Source: Candidatus Methanoperedens sp.
Lineage (GTDB): Archaea; Halobacteriota; Methanosarcinia; Methanosarcinales; Methanoperedenaceae
Direction of reading: 5' to 3'
Length of the DNA: 10,515 nt
NCBI GenBank assembly: GCA_028679855.1
Contig: JAJRAP010000134.1
Coordinates: 1 to 10,515, forward strand
Both the position numbers and the translations under genes were made by a program. Shown here one piece after another: positions 1-7,812 of this stretch. A model generated the notes under the pieces. The model did no database searches. It worked only from the letters and a program-made list of their open reading frames with translations, and was not told where the DNA came from. Position 1 is the stretch's first letter; each line of letters starts with the position of its first letter.

Positions 1-19
1 ACAAAAAAGGTGATGTATA

Positions 20-448
20 ATGAAAACAAGAGATATATTACTTCGCCAGTGTCTCGTAGGCGTATTTTTTGTCCTGTGGGGTATACTCTGGCTTGCATTG
101 TATTATGAGAACACTTTTGGTAAAGCGCTCAGCGGGTTTTTCATAATTCTTGGGATTTTTATGTTGATTAAAAGCTATAGTAAGTGGAAGAGATGGAAGG
201 ATTCAGATATCCATACCGACGAGGCTCTTACCGACGAGCGCTCGGAGTTAAACCTGCTAAGATCATCAAAGGCAGGTTTCATGTTCCTTTACGGATCAAT
301 AACTGTCTTGTTTACATTACTCGGTTTAAGGCTTATAAACGAAATAATATTCACAGCGTTGATGGGCCCTGTTTTTGCAGTCGCCTCTGTCTTATACGTC
401 CTGTTATTTTACAGGTACGAGAAGGGGGTTAATGAGAACGAGAATTAA
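20..448 (+). CDS. DUF2178-like four-helix membrane protein
   Basis: This is a 142-residue integral membrane protein of unknown function. Four hydrophobic segments are visible at about residues 8-28, 33-50, 85-105 and 108-130. Between helices 2 and 3 lies a charged cytoplasmic-looking loop with the motif [20 protein letters not shown]. The pattern of a helix pair, a DER-type acidic loop with a following KAG, and a second helix pair resembles the DUF2178 family, which is often paired with a small XRE regulator, as here. The ATG is preceded by AAGGTGAT about 5 nt upstream. The 3' end overlaps the next gene by 17 nt, so the two are very likely translated from one message. Its role may be sensing or membrane anchoring for the regulator, but that is inference. 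Confidence 0.8.
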   Translation: MKTRDILLRQCLVGVFFVLWGILWLALYYENTFGKALSGFFIILGIFMLIKSYSKWKRWKDSDIHTDEALTDERSELNLLRSSKAGFMFLYGSITVLFTLLGLRLINEIIFTALMGPVFAVASVLYVLLFYRYEKGVNENEN

Positions 449-647
449 AGAGCTCAGGGCAAGATACGATTTAACCCAGGAAGAGCTTGCTAAAAAGGTA
501 GGTGTAAGAAGAGAAACCATCCTTTTCTTAGAAAAAGGAAAATATAATCCCTCATTAAAACTCGCATATGACATAGCTAAAGTTTTGAAATCTAAAATAG
601 AGGAGGTCTTTATTTTCGAGGAAGAGTCTTCATCGAGGGATGGATGA
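432..647 (+). CDS. Small XRE-family helix-turn-helix regulator
   Basis: This is a 71-residue DNA-binding protein that is almost entirely one Cro/C1-type HTH domain. The sequence [17 protein letters not shown] (residues about 14-30) gives the two core helices, and [21 protein letters not shown] is the conserved follow-on. It belongs to the short YozG-like class with no ligand domain. I chose the ATG at 432 because GGGGGT lies just upstream and the family begins with a short MRTRIKELR lead; an upstream in-frame ATG at 375 would add 19 residues from inside the membrane gene. It overlaps the membrane protein by 17 nt, a known arrangement for DUF2178/XRE pairs, and probably regulates its own operon. 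The C-terminus (EEESSSRDG) is short and acidic. Confidence 0.88.
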   Translation: MRTRIKELRARYDLTQEELAKKVGVRRETILFLEKGKYNPSLKLAYDIAKVLKSKIEEVFIFEEESSSRDG

Positions 648-821
648 ATTTAAGAAGATGGTGAAAAAGTAAGAACTGAACTCTTGAACCATTAGCCTGC
701 CCATTCCACGCTGATTTTGCGCCCCCGCTTATCGATACACTCCCAAGTGACAATAGACGATAGAAACCCTCATGCACCCGCGCCATTTTCCAAGAACAAC
801 TCCTGAAAGGAGGCGGAGTCC
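648..821. other. Non-coding spacer, no gene recognised
   Basis: No convincing gene was found on either strand. A ten-codon tail ([10 protein letters not shown]) follows the XRE stop in another frame and may be a frameshifted remnant of a longer regulator. The stretch from about 690 to 790 is more GC-rich than its surroundings and carries a run of C residues. It resembles debris of a mobile element, but I cannot assign it to a family. Confidence 0.35.
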
Positions 822-935
822 ATGACATTACTCCAACAATACAATAGTAAGTTACTTTTTAAATACAATCCCCGCATCTCATTAAAAAAGAGTGTACACT
901 CTTTGAAAGGAGACTCCAAAATATGGTACAGGTAA
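822..935 (+). CDS. Possible 37-residue small ORF with strong ribosome site
   Basis: A short ORF starts at the ATG at 822, begins MTLLQQYNSK and ends LKGDSKIWYR. It is preceded by AAAGGAGG (807-814), a near-perfect Shine-Dalgarno at good spacing. Its last four codons overlap the start of the decayed structural gene at 923 in a different frame, which would fit translational coupling. Against it, a TATA-like box and an 18-bp palindrome lie inside it, and the peptide shows no recognisable family. It could be a leader peptide or a remnant. The translation initiation signal is seen; expression is only inferred. Confidence 0.3.
   Translation: MTLLQQYNSKLLFKYNPRISLKKSVHSLKGDSKIWYR
855..865 (+). promoter_or_regulatory. 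Archaeal TATA box ahead of the structural-gene remnant
   Basis: CTTTTTAAATA fits an archaeal TATA box. A start of transcription about 26 nt downstream would fall at about 886, directly at the edge of the 18-bp palindrome at 887-904. Confidence 0.45.
887..904. promoter_or_regulatory. 18-bp perfect palindrome, candidate operator
   Basis: AAAGAGTGTACACTCTTT is a perfect 18-bp palindrome. It sits between a TATA-like box and a Shine-Dalgarno (GAAAGGAG, 905-912) ahead of the ATG at 923. This position, covering the expected transcription start, is typical of a repressor-binding site. The binding protein is unknown; the XRE regulator at 432-647 is one candidate. Confidence 0.55.
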
Positions 936-1358
936 CTAAAGGCAAGAAAGTCGTCATAGAGACCTATGACGCAGAGTTTAAAGAGTTCACTGCAACCGCA
1001 GCGCAGACAGCATTCACGATGTCGAACAAAGCCCCTGAGACGGATCGGAATACACCAGGGTCTATGTCGATAACGTAGAGCTTGAGTCAACGGATATCAC
1101 AGTGTCGGGAGCAAACCCCGCAGTGGTGACAATCCCGGCATGCACGGCAGGCAGATAGTGCAGATATACATGCCAAAGACCAGGAAAGGCGCATATAGCG
1201 TCCAGCAGGCAATCCAGATGAAGGTCTCAACCAGGACCATAGAGATATCAGAGCTCGGCAACGATGCTGTGACCGTGGATGTGGTACAAAGAGTCGGCGC
1301 GCTGAACGTGGTGCGTTCGCCCAGGCAACGAACCATGACCTATGAAGAAGCTCAGTGA
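923..1358 (+). pseudogene. Frameshifted virus/phage structural-like protein (tail-tube or similar)
   Basis: A continuous protein can be read only by changing frame twice. Frame 1 runs from the ATG at 923 (MVQVTKGKKVVIETYD) to DR at 1048. The second frame gives YTRVYVDNVELESTDIT to TAG at about 1151. The third frame, from 1152, gives QIVQIYMPKTRKGAYSVQQA and runs to the TGA at 1358. Each junction is explained by loss of a single base. The beta-rich composition, the YVDN.. and VTIP..TAGQIVQIY phrases and the later STRTIEISELGND stretch resemble phage tail-tube or other virion proteins, but no specific family is assured. A good Shine-Dalgarno (GGAG, 909-912) and the palindromic operator precede it. 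It reads as a decayed proviral gene, though sequencing errors could imitate this. Confidence 0.55.
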
Positions 1359-1536
1359 TAATGCAAAGAATGACGCTTACATGGTCATAGCTAAGAAGTA
1401 CACAAACTCCGATCTGGTAAGCTACCGCATATACAAGGAAGCCAGGGTAAATGAGATGAATGACAGTCTGAAAGCCGGTGGGATTGCGATGGAGACCTTC
1501 ACGCTGACATTCAAACATCCTTCGCTCTGCGCGTAG
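1342..1536 (+). pseudogene. C-terminal part of the structural-like protein, or coupled small gene
   Basis: This is a 64-codon frame overlapping the end of the preceding remnant by 17 nt. It starts MKKLSDNAKNDAYMVIAKKY and ends ETFTLTFKHPSLCA. The ending, a beta-strand rich ETFTLTF phrase, fits the tail of a virion protein. It could be the continuation of the same protein after a third frame change near 1339-1357, or a separate coupled gene; no ribosome site is seen before its ATG. The stretch KNDAYMVIAKKYTN recurs at 2525-2567 beyond the vapBC pair. The exact protein family is not recognised. Confidence 0.45.
1364..1406 (+). repeat. 43-nt direct repeat, left copy
   Basis: This stretch of the 1342-1536 frame (encoding KNDAYMVIAKKYTN) matches 2525-2567 at 41 of 43 positions in the same orientation. 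Both differences are third-codon synonymous changes (AAT/AAC and GCT/GCC). Confidence 0.8.
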
Positions 1537-1648
1537 TGCCACGACTGTTGAAATATGAAATTTAAGCCATTAATATCTAGCGCCTGTCACCTAAACCGGA
1601 AAATCTTCCCTTATTTGTGATCTATGATTCAAGTTTTGCGGTTGGATT

Positions 1649-1679
1649 AAACTATATATACAAATCATAGATATATGAT
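1649..1679 (+). promoter_or_regulatory. vapBC promoter with inverted repeat
   Basis: AACTATATATAC (1649-1661) is a clear archaeal TATA box. Just downstream an inverted repeat, ATCATA-gata-TATGAT (1664-1679), fills the space between the TATA box and the expected transcription start near 1681. A further TCTATGAT half-site lies at about 1621. AbrB-type antitoxins usually repress their own operon, so this is the likely VapB site. Confidence 0.55.
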
Positions 1680-1693
1680 ATCAGAAAGAAGAC

Positions 1694-1960
1694 GTGAACA
1701 AAATGGAAGAAATAATTGTCGATGATAAATACAAAATTCATTTTTCAAAGGAATTAATTAATCTATTCAAGATCAAGCCAAAGGATCGCTTTCATATTAA
1801 AATCGAGAATAAGGATAAAATAGTCCTTGAAAAGATAAAAAAATCCCGGAAAGAGAAAGACTCCTTGATTGAGATCTTAGACTCCCCGGCCCATATTAGT
1901 ATTGATAAACTCAAACATATCAATTTAAATGCAGTCGAGGAAGAACTCTGGACAACATGA
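1694..1960 (+). CDS. vapB: VapB-type antitoxin, AbrB/SpoVT fold
   Basis: The protein has 88 residues from the GTG at 1694, or 85 from the ATG at 1703. The N-terminal half (EEIIVDDKYKIHFSKELINLF then IKPKDRFHIKIENKDKIVLEKI) has the swapped-hairpin pattern of AbrB/SpoVT DNA-binding antitoxins: a beta strand, a short helix after the rigid strand, and two further strands. The C-terminal half is charged and helical and probably wraps the toxin groove. The stop overlaps the toxin start as ATGA, the usual antitoxin-first arrangement. It would neutralise VapC and repress the operon through the inverted repeat upstream. The ATG at 1703 may be the true start, because the predicted transcription start (about 1681) leaves a short leader for either. 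Confidence 0.82.
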   Translation: MNKMEEIIVDDKYKIHFSKELINLFKIKPKDRFHIKIENKDKIVLEKIKKSRKEKDSLIEILDSPAHISIDKLKHINLNAVEEELWTT

Positions 1961-2367
1961 AAAAAATATTAGTTGATTCTAATATTTTCATTTTTGCAAA
2001 TATTAAAGAATACCCCGAACATCCCCTGGCCAAAGCAAAGCTGAAACAATTAATAGAGGATCACAAATTGATCATCAATGCGATTATCATTTCTGAAGTT
2101 CAGTATAAGCTCTTTCGTCTTCTGGACAAGGAAGAGTCATTTCTTAGAACTAACAAAATTCTGACTTCCAGTTATGTCGAATACGAACCAATAGGCTATG
2201 ACACTGTTTTAAAAGCTTCAGAACTTAGTTACAAATCCAATTTCAGGATCAATGATGCACTAATTGCCCAACATGCGATCGATTTACATGTTGAAAGTAT
2301 ATTCACGGATAATGTGAAAGACTTCGAAAAAATATTGGATTTGAAAATTATTCCTTTGAGGGCTTAA
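1957..2367 (+). CDS. vapC: VapC-type PIN-domain RNase toxin
   Basis: This is a 136-residue protein of usual VapC length. PIN-domain acidic residues are all present: Asp7 in ILVDSN, Glu47 in IIISEVQ, Asp100 in RINDALIA and Asp118 in IFTDNVKDF. Members of this family are Mg-dependent endoribonucleases, often cutting tRNA or rRNA. The ATG overlaps the vapB stop by 4 nt, so the two are translationally coupled. Unlike the two toxins on the other strand of this window, this one shows no catalytic damage. The lower GC and A-rich codon use of vapBC compared with the nfn operon downstream suggests horizontal acquisition, between two fragments of a virus-like gene. Confidence 0.88.
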   Translation: MKKILVDSNIFIFANIKEYPEHPLAKAKLKQLIEDHKLIINAIIISEVQYKLFRLLDKEESFLRTNKILTSSYVEYEPIGYDTVLKASELSYKSNFRINDALIAQHAIDLHVESIFTDNVKDFEKILDLKIIPLRA

Positions 2368-2524
2368 TTCACGATGTTCGCTCCCCTCATATTCTCAGTG
2401 ATCGGGCTATTGTTCGTGATGCGTAGATGGATGTAGGGCTGCGCCGCACATTTTTTTGACAGAAATCTCCTCACCCGCCCTCCCCATCCTTTCATTAGTC
2501 ATTCTGGCAAACCGATAGAAATAC

Positions 2525-2567
2525 CAAAGAACGACGCCTACATGGTCATAGCTAAGAAGTACACAAA
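2525..2567 (+). repeat. 43-nt direct repeat, right copy; fragment of the structural-like gene
   Basis: This is the second copy of the KNDAYMVIAKKYTN coding stretch, here read as GKPIEIPKNDAYMVIAKKYT in a frame that opens only after a stop near 2460 and runs on to a TAA at about 2634. It is a broken piece of a paralogue, not a complete gene. The rest of the 2368-2620 gap holds no other gene that I can support. Confidence 0.7.
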
Positions 2568-2620
2568 TACCAATATCTATTTTAGTCAAGGCCCAATTAA
2601 GACCTCATCAAGAGGAACCC

Positions 2621-3466
2621 ATGCCATTTAAGATATTAAATAATTATGAACTTGTCCCGACGATATATCTTATGAACATAGCTGCGCCGCGCATTGCCAA
2701 AAAAGCACTGCCGGGACAGTTCGTCATACTGAGGATCGATGAAAAAGGGGAGAGGATACCGCTCACAATAGCGGATTTTGACAGGAGAAATGGTTCTATC
2801 ACGATGATATTTCAGGCAGTGGGCAAGACCACAATGCACCTTGCTTCCATGAAAGCTGGCGATGAACTCCTTGATTTTATAGGTCCCCTGGGAAATCCGG
2901 CGCATATCGAAAAAGTGGGGACTGTAATACTTGTAGGCGGCGGCGTGGGAGTAGCGCCGGTCTTTCCGCAGACCCGTGCTTTCAAGGAAGCAGGGAATAA
3001 AGTCATATCTATCATAGGAGCGCGCAGTGCAAACCTCCTTCTCTGGGAAGACAGGATGCGCAAGGTGAGCGACGAACTGTTCATCACCACGGACGACGGG
3101 ACAAAAGGACACCATGGCTTTGTGACAGATATCGTCAAGAAGATCCTCGAAAGCGGGACGATAGTTAACAGGGTTGTTGCCATCGGTCCCCCTGTTATGA
3201 TGCGTGCCGTTGCAGGAGTGACAAGACCATTTAACGTTAAGACGATTGTCAGCCTGAACTCCATCATGGTGGACGGAACTGGCATGTGCGGCGCATGCCG
3301 CGTGCTTGTGGGCAACGAGACAAAGTTCGCCTGCGTGGACGGACCTGAATTCGATGCTCATCTTGTGGATTTTACGCTGCTTATGAACCGGCTTGCAATT
3401 TATCAGCCAGAGGAGAAGACATCTCTTGATAAGTATAAATGCGAGAGGGAAGGGTGCAAATGTTAG
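2621..3466 (+). CDS. nfnA: NfnA/SudB-type FAD and [2Fe-2S] subunit of NADPH:ferredoxin oxidoreductase
   Basis: The 281-residue protein is full length for the small subunit of the NfnAB / sulfide dehydrogenase (SudAB) family, which couples NAD(H), NADP(H) and ferredoxin redox reactions in the cytoplasm. RIPLTIAD (45-52) is the FAD-binding strand, and VGGGVGVAP (105-113) is the start of the NAD(P)-binding lobe. VDGTGMCGACRV with a later FACVDG supplies Asp218, Cys223, Cys226 and Cys238. The known family members bind their [2Fe-2S] cluster with one Asp and three Cys, matching this set. The C-terminus carries three more cysteines (KCEREGCKC) of unknown purpose. AGAGGA lies 7 nt before the ATG. 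It overlaps the large subunit gene. Electron bifurcation is a property of characterised NfnAB; I infer, not show, it here. Confidence 0.92.
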   Translation: MPFKILNNYELVPTIYLMNIAAPRIAKKALPGQFVILRIDEKGERIPLTIADFDRRNGSITMIFQAVGKTTMHLASMKAGDELLDFIGPLGNPAHIEKVGTVILVGGGVGVAPVFPQTRAFKEAGNKVISIIGARSANLLLWEDRMRKVSDELFITTDDGTKGHHGFVTDIVKKILESGTIVNRVVAIGPPVMMRAVAGVTRPFNVKTIVSLNSIMVDGTGMCGACRVLVGNETKFACVDGPEFDAHLVDFTLLMNRLAIYQPEEKTSLDKYKCEREGCKC

Positions 3467-4833
3467 AGCGTCAGAAGATGCCATTACAGGACCCAAAGAT
3501 ACGTGCCGCTAATTTTGATGAAGTGGCTCTTGGTTTTACCGAAAAGCAGGCAGTTGAAGAGGCAAAGCGCTGTATCCAGTGCAAGAAACCCTCGTGCATG
3601 AAAGGCTGCCCCGTCGAAGTTAAGATACCCGGTTTCCTGAAGGATGTGGCAGAGGGGGATTTTGACAGCGCGATAAAAGAGATAAAGACCGATAACGCCC
3701 TCCCCGCCGTATGCGGGCGCGTGTGCCCACAGGAGACCCAGTGCGAGCAGGTGTGCGTGTTGAGCAAGAAAGGAGCTTCGGTTTCAATAGGCAGGCTTGA
3801 ACGATTCGTGAGCGATTATGAACGCAGGAAAAGTGTACAAGTGCCTGAAAAGCCCGATCCGACGGGAAAGAAGATAGCTGTCGTGGGCGGAGGACCAGCC
3901 GGGCTCACGGCGGCTGCTGACCTTGCGAAAACGGGTCACTCTGTTACGATATTTGAGGCGCTGCATGAAGCAGGGGGTGTGCTTATTTACGGCATTCCGG
4001 AATTCAGGCTTCCCAAGGAAATAGTCCGGGCCGAGGTCGGGTATGTAAAAAAGCTTGGGGTAACTGTCCTTCTTGACCATGTTATTGGTAAAATTGAAAC
4101 CGTGGACGACCTGCTATCTGAATTCGATGCCGTGTTCCTCGGAACGGGTGCAGGTCTGCCAGTTTTTATGAACATAGACGGTGAAAACCTGAATGGAGTC
4201 TATTCAGCTAATGAATTTCTAACGCGGGTGAACCTGATGAAATCCTACAAATTCCCTGATTACGATACGCCAATAAAGAAGGGAAAGCACGTGGTCGTGG
4301 TGGGCGGAGGCAACGTGGCAATGGACTCTGCCAGGTGCGCATTGCGTCTTGGCGCGGATGAGGTAACCATCGTTTACAGGCGCGGGGAAGATGAGATGCC
4401 AGCTCGAGCAGAGGAGATAGAGCACGCAAAGGAAGAGGGCATCATCTTCAGGCTGCTCACGAATCCGGTAAGGATAGTCGGTGACGGGAAGAATTGGGTC
4501 ACTCATGTAGAGTGCATCAACATGCACCTTTGTGAACCCGATGAGTCGGGCAGGTGCAGACCTGCGCCCACGCCCGGGACAGAGCATAAGATAGAGGCTG
4601 ACGTTGTGGTGATAGCGATCGGAACGTCGCCCAATCCGCTTGTTCCGCGCACCACCAAAGGGCTTGAAATCACAAAACACGGGACGATAGTGGCAAAAGA
4701 GAACGGTGAGACCACAAAGAAGGGAGTCTATGCGGGCGGTGATGCCATCACTGGATCCGCTACCGTGATAAGCGCTATGGGTGCAGGAAAGAAGGCAGCG
4801 CGGGCGATAGATGAGTATGTGAGGGGAAGATAA
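3460..4833 (+). CDS. gltA: NfnB/GltA-type NADPH-binding FAD and [4Fe-4S] subunit (NADPH-dependent glutamate synthase-like)
   Basis: The 457-residue protein matches the homotetrameric-type GltA/NfnB/SudA large subunit. The N-terminal cluster domain has CIQCKKPSCMKGCP (Cys38, 41, 46, 50) and CGRVCPQETQCEQVC (Cys85, 89, 95, 99), enough for two [4Fe-4S] clusters. GGGPAG (143-148) binds FAD, IYGIPEFRLPK (177-187) is the family signature, GGGNVA (282-287) begins the NADPH lobe, and YAGGDA (424-429) closes the FAD site. I prefer the ATG at 3460: GAGGGAAGGGTG sits right before it and family members start with a short MLERQKMP-type lead. The ATG at 3439 would add seven residues. It overlaps nfnA by 7 nt. 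Annotation pipelines often call this glutamate synthase; the adjacent small subunit argues for an Nfn/Sud role. The stop codon touches the CRISPR array. Confidence 0.92.
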   Translation: MLERQKMPLQDPKIRAANFDEVALGFTEKQAVEEAKRCIQCKKPSCMKGCPVEVKIPGFLKDVAEGDFDSAIKEIKTDNALPAVCGRVCPQETQCEQVCVLSKKGASVSIGRLERFVSDYERRKSVQVPEKPDPTGKKIAVVGGGPAGLTAAADLAKTGHSVTIFEALHEAGGVLIYGIPEFRLPKEIVRAEVGYVKKLGVTVLLDHVIGKIETVDDLLSEFDAVFLGTGAGLPVFMNIDGENLNGVYSANEFLTRVNLMKSYKFPDYDTPIKKGKHVVVVGGGNVAMDSARCALRLGADEVTIVYRRGEDEMPARAEEIEHAKEEGIIFRLLTNPVRIVGDGKNWVTHVECINMHLCEPDESGRCRPAPTPGTEHKIEADVVVIAIGTSPNPLVPRTTKGLEITKHGTIVAKENGETTKKGVYAGGDAITGSATVISAMGAGKKAARAIDEYVRGR

Positions 4834-5015
4834 TACCTGCGATGTTTTAGTGGATGTGCCTCTTGAATACCAGATCGTCATCTCGCTCGTGGTGCCCATG
4901 AAAAAAATACCTGCGATGTTTTAGTGGATGTGCCTCTTGAATGTGGAGCGAAGTACCTGTATCTGAAAAGGAGAAAAAAATACCTGCGATGTTTTAGTGG
5001 ATGTGCCTCTTGAAT
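4832..5015 (-). CRISPR. Mini CRISPR array: three 37-nt repeats, two spacers
   Basis: Three identical 37-nt repeats (AATACCTGCGATG ... GTGCCTCTTGAAT on the + strand) lie at 4832-4868, 4906-4942 and 4979-5015. The two unrelated spacers are 37 nt (4869-4905) and 36 nt (4943-4978). Periods are 74 and 73. Both spacers end in GAAAAA, so the true repeat could be 43 nt with spacers of 31 and 30; the leftmost copy lacks this A-run exactly. Adjacent cas4-cas2-cas1-cas6 genes support the call. The AT-rich block at 5016-5123 looks like the leader, implying transcription on the - strand, but the + strand end TTGAAT resembles common 5' handles, so orientation is not settled. The last repeat overlaps the gltA stop codon by two bases. 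Confidence 0.88.
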
Positions 5016-5123
5016 AGCACGAATTTTTGCCTATTCAGGTCAAAATATGCTCTATTAAGGTTTATTTCTTTCGCTCAAAATTCTTGATGCAAAATTATAG
5101 AATGGTTTATAAAGACAAGAAAA
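5016..5123 (-). promoter_or_regulatory. Probable CRISPR leader with TATA box
   Basis: This is an AT-rich stretch of 108 nt between cas4 and the array. CTTTATAAACC on the - strand (TTTATAAA at 5106-5113) is a good archaeal TATA box. Transcription would start near 5083 and reach the first repeat after about 68 nt. TTTATAAA is itself palindromic, so direction is inferred from the array position. Confidence 0.5.
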
Positions 5124-5714
5124 TCATGTGCAGATGTTGCTGTAACAGCAGTCGATGCACTTATTCTTATATCTGGACTTTCCAGGATAAAAGCCTTTGT
5201 CAATGATCTCAAGGATCTCATTAATGATTTCAATGCCTTTCTTGAAATCTTTTTCAGTAAAAACTACCTCTTCGATATGATTGTTGCTCCTTGTAAAACA
5301 AATAAAGCCCTTCCAGACATCCAGATTGTAATTCTCCTTTATCATTATTGATTGCAGCACAAGCTGGAATTTGTATGTCTGAAAAATAGTATCCTTGAAT
5401 TCAGCGAATTTATATTCAAAAGGCGCAGCAGTTCCGTCTTCGAGAAAGAGAACCTCGTCCACTATTCCCTTAATATGGTTCTTTTTCGATGCAATGAATA
5501 CATTCAGCTCTTTTTTCACCACACCCAGTTTCTTTCGCAGGTACTCAGGATTCGTAATTCTTTTTTCCTCATGGACTTCCCTTCCCTTGATCACCTTGAA
5601 CCTTGAGCCCTCATTCTGGGGGATATCAAGACAGTGCATAAAATAGATAAAGCGTGGACAGAAAGTATATTCAAGCACATCCGAAATAGTGATTATCGTA
5701 TTGCTTTCTGTCAT
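5124..5714 (-). CDS. cas4: Cas4 RecB-like iron-sulfur nuclease
   Basis: The 196-residue Cas4 is of usual length and works with Cas1-Cas2 in trimming and orienting pre-spacers by their PAM. Cysteines for a [4Fe-4S] cluster are present: Cys19 in FCPRF, and the C-terminal CIDCCYSNIC group (Cys186, 189, 195, with Cys190 extra). RecB-nuclease residues are visible: His48 in GREVHE, Asp86 in KGIVDEV, Glu100 and Lys102 in FEYKF, and Gln117 in the QTYKFQLVLQ helix. The start ATG is 9 nt after the cas2 stop, with a weak GATGGG ribosome site. It is the last gene of the cas6-cas1-cas2-cas4 operon and is followed by the leader. All key residues are intact, so activity is expected. Confidence 0.92.
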   Translation of the reverse strand: MTESNTIITISDVLEYTFCPRFIYFMHCLDIPQNEGSRFKVIKGREVHEEKRITNPEYLRKKLGVVKKELNVFIASKKNHIKGIVDEVLFLEDGTAAPFEYKFAEFKDTIFQTYKFQLVLQSIMIKENYNLDVWKGFICFTRSNNHIEEVVFTEKDFKKGIEIINEILEIIDKGFYPGKSRYKNKCIDCCYSNICT

Positions 5715-5723
5715 GGCAGCCCA

Positions 5724-6996
<1,273 letters not shown>

Positions 6997-7000
<4 letters not shown>

Positions 7001-7674
7001 GCGCCTCCATTTTCATTTGAATAAACCCGCCTGACAGATCCGAATCCCCTTGAAACTGATTTTCCTATGCCAAGATAGTCGGGAATTATGAAGTTCACAG
7101 TAAATCCACCGATAAAAGCCATCACATTCACGTCTTTCAGCCTCATTTTCCTGATTTTTACTGTAACATCACATTTTATCGTATGTGGCACCTGATAATT
7201 CAGTGATTTCGACATGGAAAGCAGGTTTCCTATCAGGGTTTTTCTCATAAATTCCTGTGTTTCATCATAATTTTTCATCCCATAATACTTCAAGTAGTTG
7301 TCCTGATTCAGTGCAAGCCAGGGGGTGGAGAACTCGTATGTATGGAATTTATCCGACATCCCGAACTCCTGGTTCCTGACAGAGATGCCCTTTTCCACGA
7401 TCTCATAAACCTCTTCGCCAAGTTTTATTTCATCGTATTTATCATAAACCTGTTTTAAAACTTCGGCGCCGTCATTGATGCCTATGACCATGGGTGTGCC
7501 GTCTATCATTTTGTACTGCACCAGGGGATAGCGGTAGATGAGCTTATCTGCGCTGTGCTGGTGGAGGAGGGAGTATTCGGTGAATTGTGTTGCGAAGAAA
7601 CCGCGAAGCTCTGAGGAGGTGCCCTGGATGGGGCGGGTGGAGGAGAGGGTGAGGGTGAAGGTTTTGAGGTTCAT
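6997..7674 (-). CDS. cas6: Cas6 crRNA-processing endoribonuclease
   Basis: The 225-residue RAMP protein should cut the CRISPR transcript within each repeat. The C-terminal Gly-rich loop YLGIGKSVSRGFGSVRRVY (200-218) is the diagnostic Cas6 RNA-binding loop. The N-terminal half has LLHQHSADKLIYRYPLVQYK (37-55 region), with His38 and His40 as candidate catalytic residues, and TPWLALNQDNYLKYY near the middle. It belongs to the Cas6 group with the GFFATQFTEYSLLHQH N-terminus rather than the compact Cas6b of haloarchaea. It is the first gene of the cas operon; no strong ribosome site precedes the ATG at 7674, and the upstream 138 nt contain GC-rich hairpins. The presence of Cas6 without an effector suggests an effector elsewhere in the genome. 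Confidence 0.86.
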
Positions 7675-7812
7675 TTATTTTCACATTTTGATGCGTTATG
7701 TTTATCACATTTGGTCTGCTCCATCAGTACGGCGCTGGGGTTGCGACCCCAGACCCCGGTGAGGCGCCGCCGATGGCGGGAGTTCTCCACAAGAGTGAGT
7801 GACCAGCGATTT
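7675..7812. other. GC-rich hairpin segment between hepT and cas6
   Basis: This intergenic stretch contains CTGGGGT-tgcg-ACCCCAG (7735-7752), a perfect 7-bp stem, and CCGCC-gat-GGCGG (7767-7779), a perfect 5-bp stem. GGCGC at 7731 and GCGCC at 7764 can also pair to enclose the first hairpin. The GC content is well above the AT-rich genes on both sides. It may be a structured RNA, a 3' end of the hepT message, or a small palindromic insertion. A short open frame through it (to 7671) is not convincing. Confidence 0.5.

Noticed and set aside
1087..1542. 151-codon - strand frame
   Set aside because: It is antisense to the structural-like remnant, and the + strand reading gives the coherent protein.
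2636..3496. 286-codon open frame antisense to nfnA
   Set aside because: It is a shadow of a well-recognised gene; its translation has no family likeness and is rich in Cys/His scatter.
4219..4899. 226-codon open frame antisense to gltA and running into the CRISPR array
   Set aside because: It is a shadow of gltA with no start signal, and its first codons are repeat and spacer sequence.
4832..5015. Triplicate repeat as a tandem coding repeat (a frame reading CDVLVDVPLE is open in two units)
   Set aside because: Identical 37-nt repeats with unique 36-37 nt intervals beside cas genes fit CRISPR far better; the frame closes in the third unit.
7675..7812. CreTA-like toxin RNA guarded by a degenerate CRISPR repeat next to cas6
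   Set aside because: I looked for a partial copy of the array repeat here and saw none, so this idea is unsupported.
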